The notes beneath the pieces were generated by a model. The model searched no databases. It had not been told where the DNA came from and saw only the letters and a list, made by a program, of their open reading frames with translations. From assembly GCA_027011835.1 (NCBI GenBank), contig JALUZN010000500.1, positions 1-16,998 on the forward strand: DNA of 16,998 nt. The letters run 5' to 3'. Of this stretch, positions 15,445 through 16,998 are shown piece by piece (within the stretch, counting starts at the first letter, position 1; the number at the start of each line of letters is the position of its first letter). The stretch is from Draconibacterium sp. GTDB taxonomy: Bacteria; Bacteroidota; Bacteroidia; Bacteroidales; Prolixibacteraceae. Made by a program: the position numbers and the translations under genes.

Positions 15445-16305
15445 ATGCAAAACTTTTTTGTAAAATCGCACGGATTGGGAAACGATTATATTGTTTTAAA
15501 CGAAGAGAGAATCGATTTTAAATTGACCGAAAAAGCCATCGTTAAAATTTGCGATGTTCATTATGGAATTGGTTCCGACGGTATTCTTCTAAAGGTGCCG
15601 AGTAATGTTGCCGATTTCGGGCTGCGCATTTTAAACCCCGACGGTTCGGAAGCCGAAAAAAGTGGAAACGGACTGCGCATTTTTGCCAAATATCTGTACG
15701 ACTATAAATATACTGCCGAAAAAAACTTTACCATCGAAACTCCCGGCGGATTGGTACGTGCCGAAATTATTGAGACAAAAAACGAAAAGGCATTTACCAT
15801 AAAAGTGGAGATGGGGAAAGCAATTTTTGAGTCGGAAAAAGTACCGGTAGTTTGCGAGGCGGGCGAGTGCATCGACCAAACTCTAAATCTGGAGTACCGC
15901 GATTACCAAATAAATTGTGTGTCGGTGGGAAACCCGCACTGCGTGGTTTTAAAAGATGAGCTGGATGTAGATGAGATTATGACTTTTGGCTCGCAGATTG
16001 AAAATCACAAGATTTTTCCGAACCGGATAAACGTACAGTTTGCAAAGGTAATTTCGCCAACCGAAGTGGAAATTTTAATCTGGGAGCGCGGTGCCGGCTG
16101 GACTTTGGCATCGGGAAGCTCGTCGTGTGCGGTGGCGTGCGTGGTTGTAAAACACGGGCTCACAGAACGAAACCTGACCATTAAAATGCCGGGCGGTGAG
16201 CTGAAAATTGAAATTGATACCGATTGGAATATTGAAATGACCGGCGAAGTGCGCGAAATTGCATCGGGAATTTTAAGCAACGAATTAATAAACAGTGATA
16301 TTTAG
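15445..16305 (+). CDS. dapF: Diaminopimelate-epimerase family protein with both catalytic Cys replaced by Ser
   Basis: This 286-aa protein has the full DapF two-lobe pattern. FFVKSHGLGNDYIVL is at the N-terminus with Asn13, GIGSDGILL at 41-49, NPDGSEAEKSGNG at 64-76, VGNPHCVVL at 161-169, and the ERGAGWTLASGSSSCA region at 214-229. In characterised DapF two cysteines (Cys73 and Cys217 in Haemophilus) interconvert LL- and meso-DAP. Here the equivalents are Ser73 (codon AGT) and Ser223 (codon TCG). The Glu of the ERGAGE motif end is Trp219. Substrate-contact residues (Asn64, His165, Glu214, Arg215) are kept. The nearest Cys is Cys228. The frame is intact, so it is not a decayed gene. The dapL neighbour implies a DAP-related role, but ordinary epimerase activity is doubtful. 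Confidence 0.9.
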   Translation: MQNFFVKSHGLGNDYIVLNEERIDFKLTEKAIVKICDVHYGIGSDGILLKVPSNVADFGLRILNPDGSEAEKSGNGLRIFAKYLYDYKYTAEKNFTIETPGGLVRAEIIETKNEKAFTIKVEMGKAIFESEKVPVVCEAGECIDQTLNLEYRDYQINCVSVGNPHCVVLKDELDVDEIMTFGSQIENHKIFPNRINVQFAKVISPTEVEILIWERGAGWTLASGSSSCAVACVVVKHGLTERNLTIKMPGGELKIEIDTDWNIEMTGEVREIASGILSNELINSDI

Positions 16306-16361
16306 AATTTTTAAATGCGAGTGATGAATCAAAAACAAAACTTCTGTTTTCCTTTAAAAAA

Positions 16362-16422
16362 TCTTGTATCTACTAGTTTTGTGTCTGTTAATCTAGTGTC
16401 TATTAATCTAATAGTCTATTAA
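16362..16422 (+). repeat. 7/8-bp periodic TCT-initial repeat tract before the LD-carboxypeptidase gene
   Basis: Immediately before the start codon the spacer reads as 7-8 bp units mostly beginning TCT: TCTTGTA, TCTACTA, GTTTTGTG, TCTGTTAA, TCTAGTG, TCTATTAA, TCTAATAG, TCTATTAA. A perfect hairpin CTATTA-ATC-TAATAG (16400-16414) lies inside. TAGTTTTG (16374-16381) fits the TAnnTTTG promoter pattern. The preceding 16306-16361 holds only a weak AAAAC/GTTTT stem after dapF. Confidence 0.75.
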
Positions 16423-16424
16423 AA

Positions 16425-16998
16425 ATGAAAATACCTCAAAAAATAAAGCCCGGTTCAAAAATAAGAATCATCTCTCCGGCAGGGAATATTGAAAAATCGA
16501 AAGTTCTTCCGGCTGTAAAATGGCTCGAGAAGCAAGGCTACCTTGTTGAGTTGGGACAGTATGTTTTTGCACAACATTTTCAGTTTGCCGGCACCGACGA
16601 GCAGCGGCTGCACGATTTGCAAACCGCTTTCGATGACCCCGAAACCGATGTAATAATTTGCTCGCGTGGCGGTTACGGAACCGTGCGGATTATTGATAAA
16701 GTTGATTTTACAAAATTCCTGCAACACCCCAAATGGCTGGTTGGATTTAGCGATATTACTGCACTTCATTTGGCGCTTCATAAAAAAGAGATTGCAACGG
16801 CACACGCAGCAATGCCCGCTTTTTTCTTCGATAAAAACGGCATTCCAAATCAAAATCTTGATTTGTTGATGAGTTTGTTAAGCAGGGAAAACCTTACCTA
16901 TTCTTTCGGAAATAATAGTTTTAACCGGACAGGAGATGTTACTGCCGAAATAATTGGAGGAAACCTGTCGATTATAGCAAGTTTGCTGGGTACCGAAT
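16425..16998 (+). CDS. LD-carboxypeptidase, peptidase S66 family (runs off the right edge)
   Basis: 191 complete codons are visible from ATG 16425, with no stop before the window end. The family is about 300 aa, so roughly two-thirds is present. Landmarks are KIKPGSKIRIISPAG at residues 6-20, DVIICSRGGYGTVRIID (75-91), and WLVGFSDITALHLAL (104-118), where Ser109 in GFSD is the expected nucleophile. AHAAMP follows near 126-131, then EIIGGNLSIIASLLGT. The catalytic Glu and His lie in the missing C-terminal part. S66 enzymes cleave the L-DAP(Lys)-D-Ala bond of muropeptide tetrapeptides during peptidoglycan recycling, normally in the cytosol, and no signal peptide is present. It lies 119 bp after the dapF homologue on the same strand, which suits a cell-wall theme. 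Confidence 0.92.
   Translation, partial: MKIPQKIKPGSKIRIISPAGNIEKSKVLPAVKWLEKQGYLVELGQYVFAQHFQFAGTDEQRLHDLQTAFDDPETDVIICSRGGYGTVRIIDKVDFTKFLQHPKWLVGFSDITALHLALHKKEIATAHAAMPAFFFDKNGIPNQNLDLLMSLLSRENLTYSFGNNSFNRTGDVTAEIIGGNLSIIASLLGTE

Noticed and set aside
1..16998. tRNA or rRNA genes
   Set aside because: No stretch with the conserved TTCGANNC-type T-loop and cloverleaf arms or rRNA core sequences was recognised on either strand by eye.

Overview
The window reads as a chromosomal segment of a Bacteroidota member, most likely of the Marinilabiliales/Prolixibacteraceae type. Three things point there. Base composition is AT-rich with compact genes. Several start regions carry the Bacteroidota -7 promoter motif TAnnTTTG. 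Gene content is also typical: LL-diaminopimelate aminotransferase, a GH3-family protein, exported Gfo/Idh/MocA oxidoreductases, a ThuA lipoprotein and a PmoA-type DUF6807 protein. The lineage is inferred from style and protein families, not from an rRNA gene.

Layout. (1) 1-3587 is housekeeping: a truncated CvpA-family membrane protein (minus), a GH3-family acyl-adenylate-type enzyme, a deoxynucleoside kinase, a strong bidirectional terminator, and a convergent PfkB/adenosine-kinase-like sugar kinase. (2) 3673-13191 is a catabolic-looking island. A minus-strand AraC-family regulator is divergent from a same-strand run: UroD-family protein, DUF6807 protein, ThuA-domain lipoprotein, Tat-signal Gfo/Idh/MocA protein, lipoprotein Gfo/Idh-like protein with a replaced Rossmann glycine motif, and CocE/S15 hydrolase. 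Five of these six have export signals, yet there is no recognisable glycoside hydrolase, sulfatase or SusC/D pair. This suggests an envelope-located oxidative route for a modified sugar or glycoside (inference). (3) 13192-13716 is a non-coding stretch: a 427-bp element with near-perfect 28-bp terminal inverted repeats and large internal hairpins, then a palindromic terminator and a small CCTCCC/GGGAGG hairpin. (4) 13717-16998 concerns diaminopimelate and peptidoglycan: dapL (minus), an orphan MNT-type nucleotidyltransferase (minus), a dapF homologue (plus), and the start of an S66 LD-carboxypeptidase (plus, cut by the window end).

The most striking observations are these. The dapF homologue has serine at both catalytic-cysteine positions while keeping the substrate-binding framework. 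The 427-bp inverted-repeat element starts immediately after a stop codon. A roughly 100-bp leader is duplicated in front of the ThuA and CocE genes. Several intergenic spacers hold tracts with 7-8 bp periodicity. Promoter and operator calls are motif matches only. No database search was possible.
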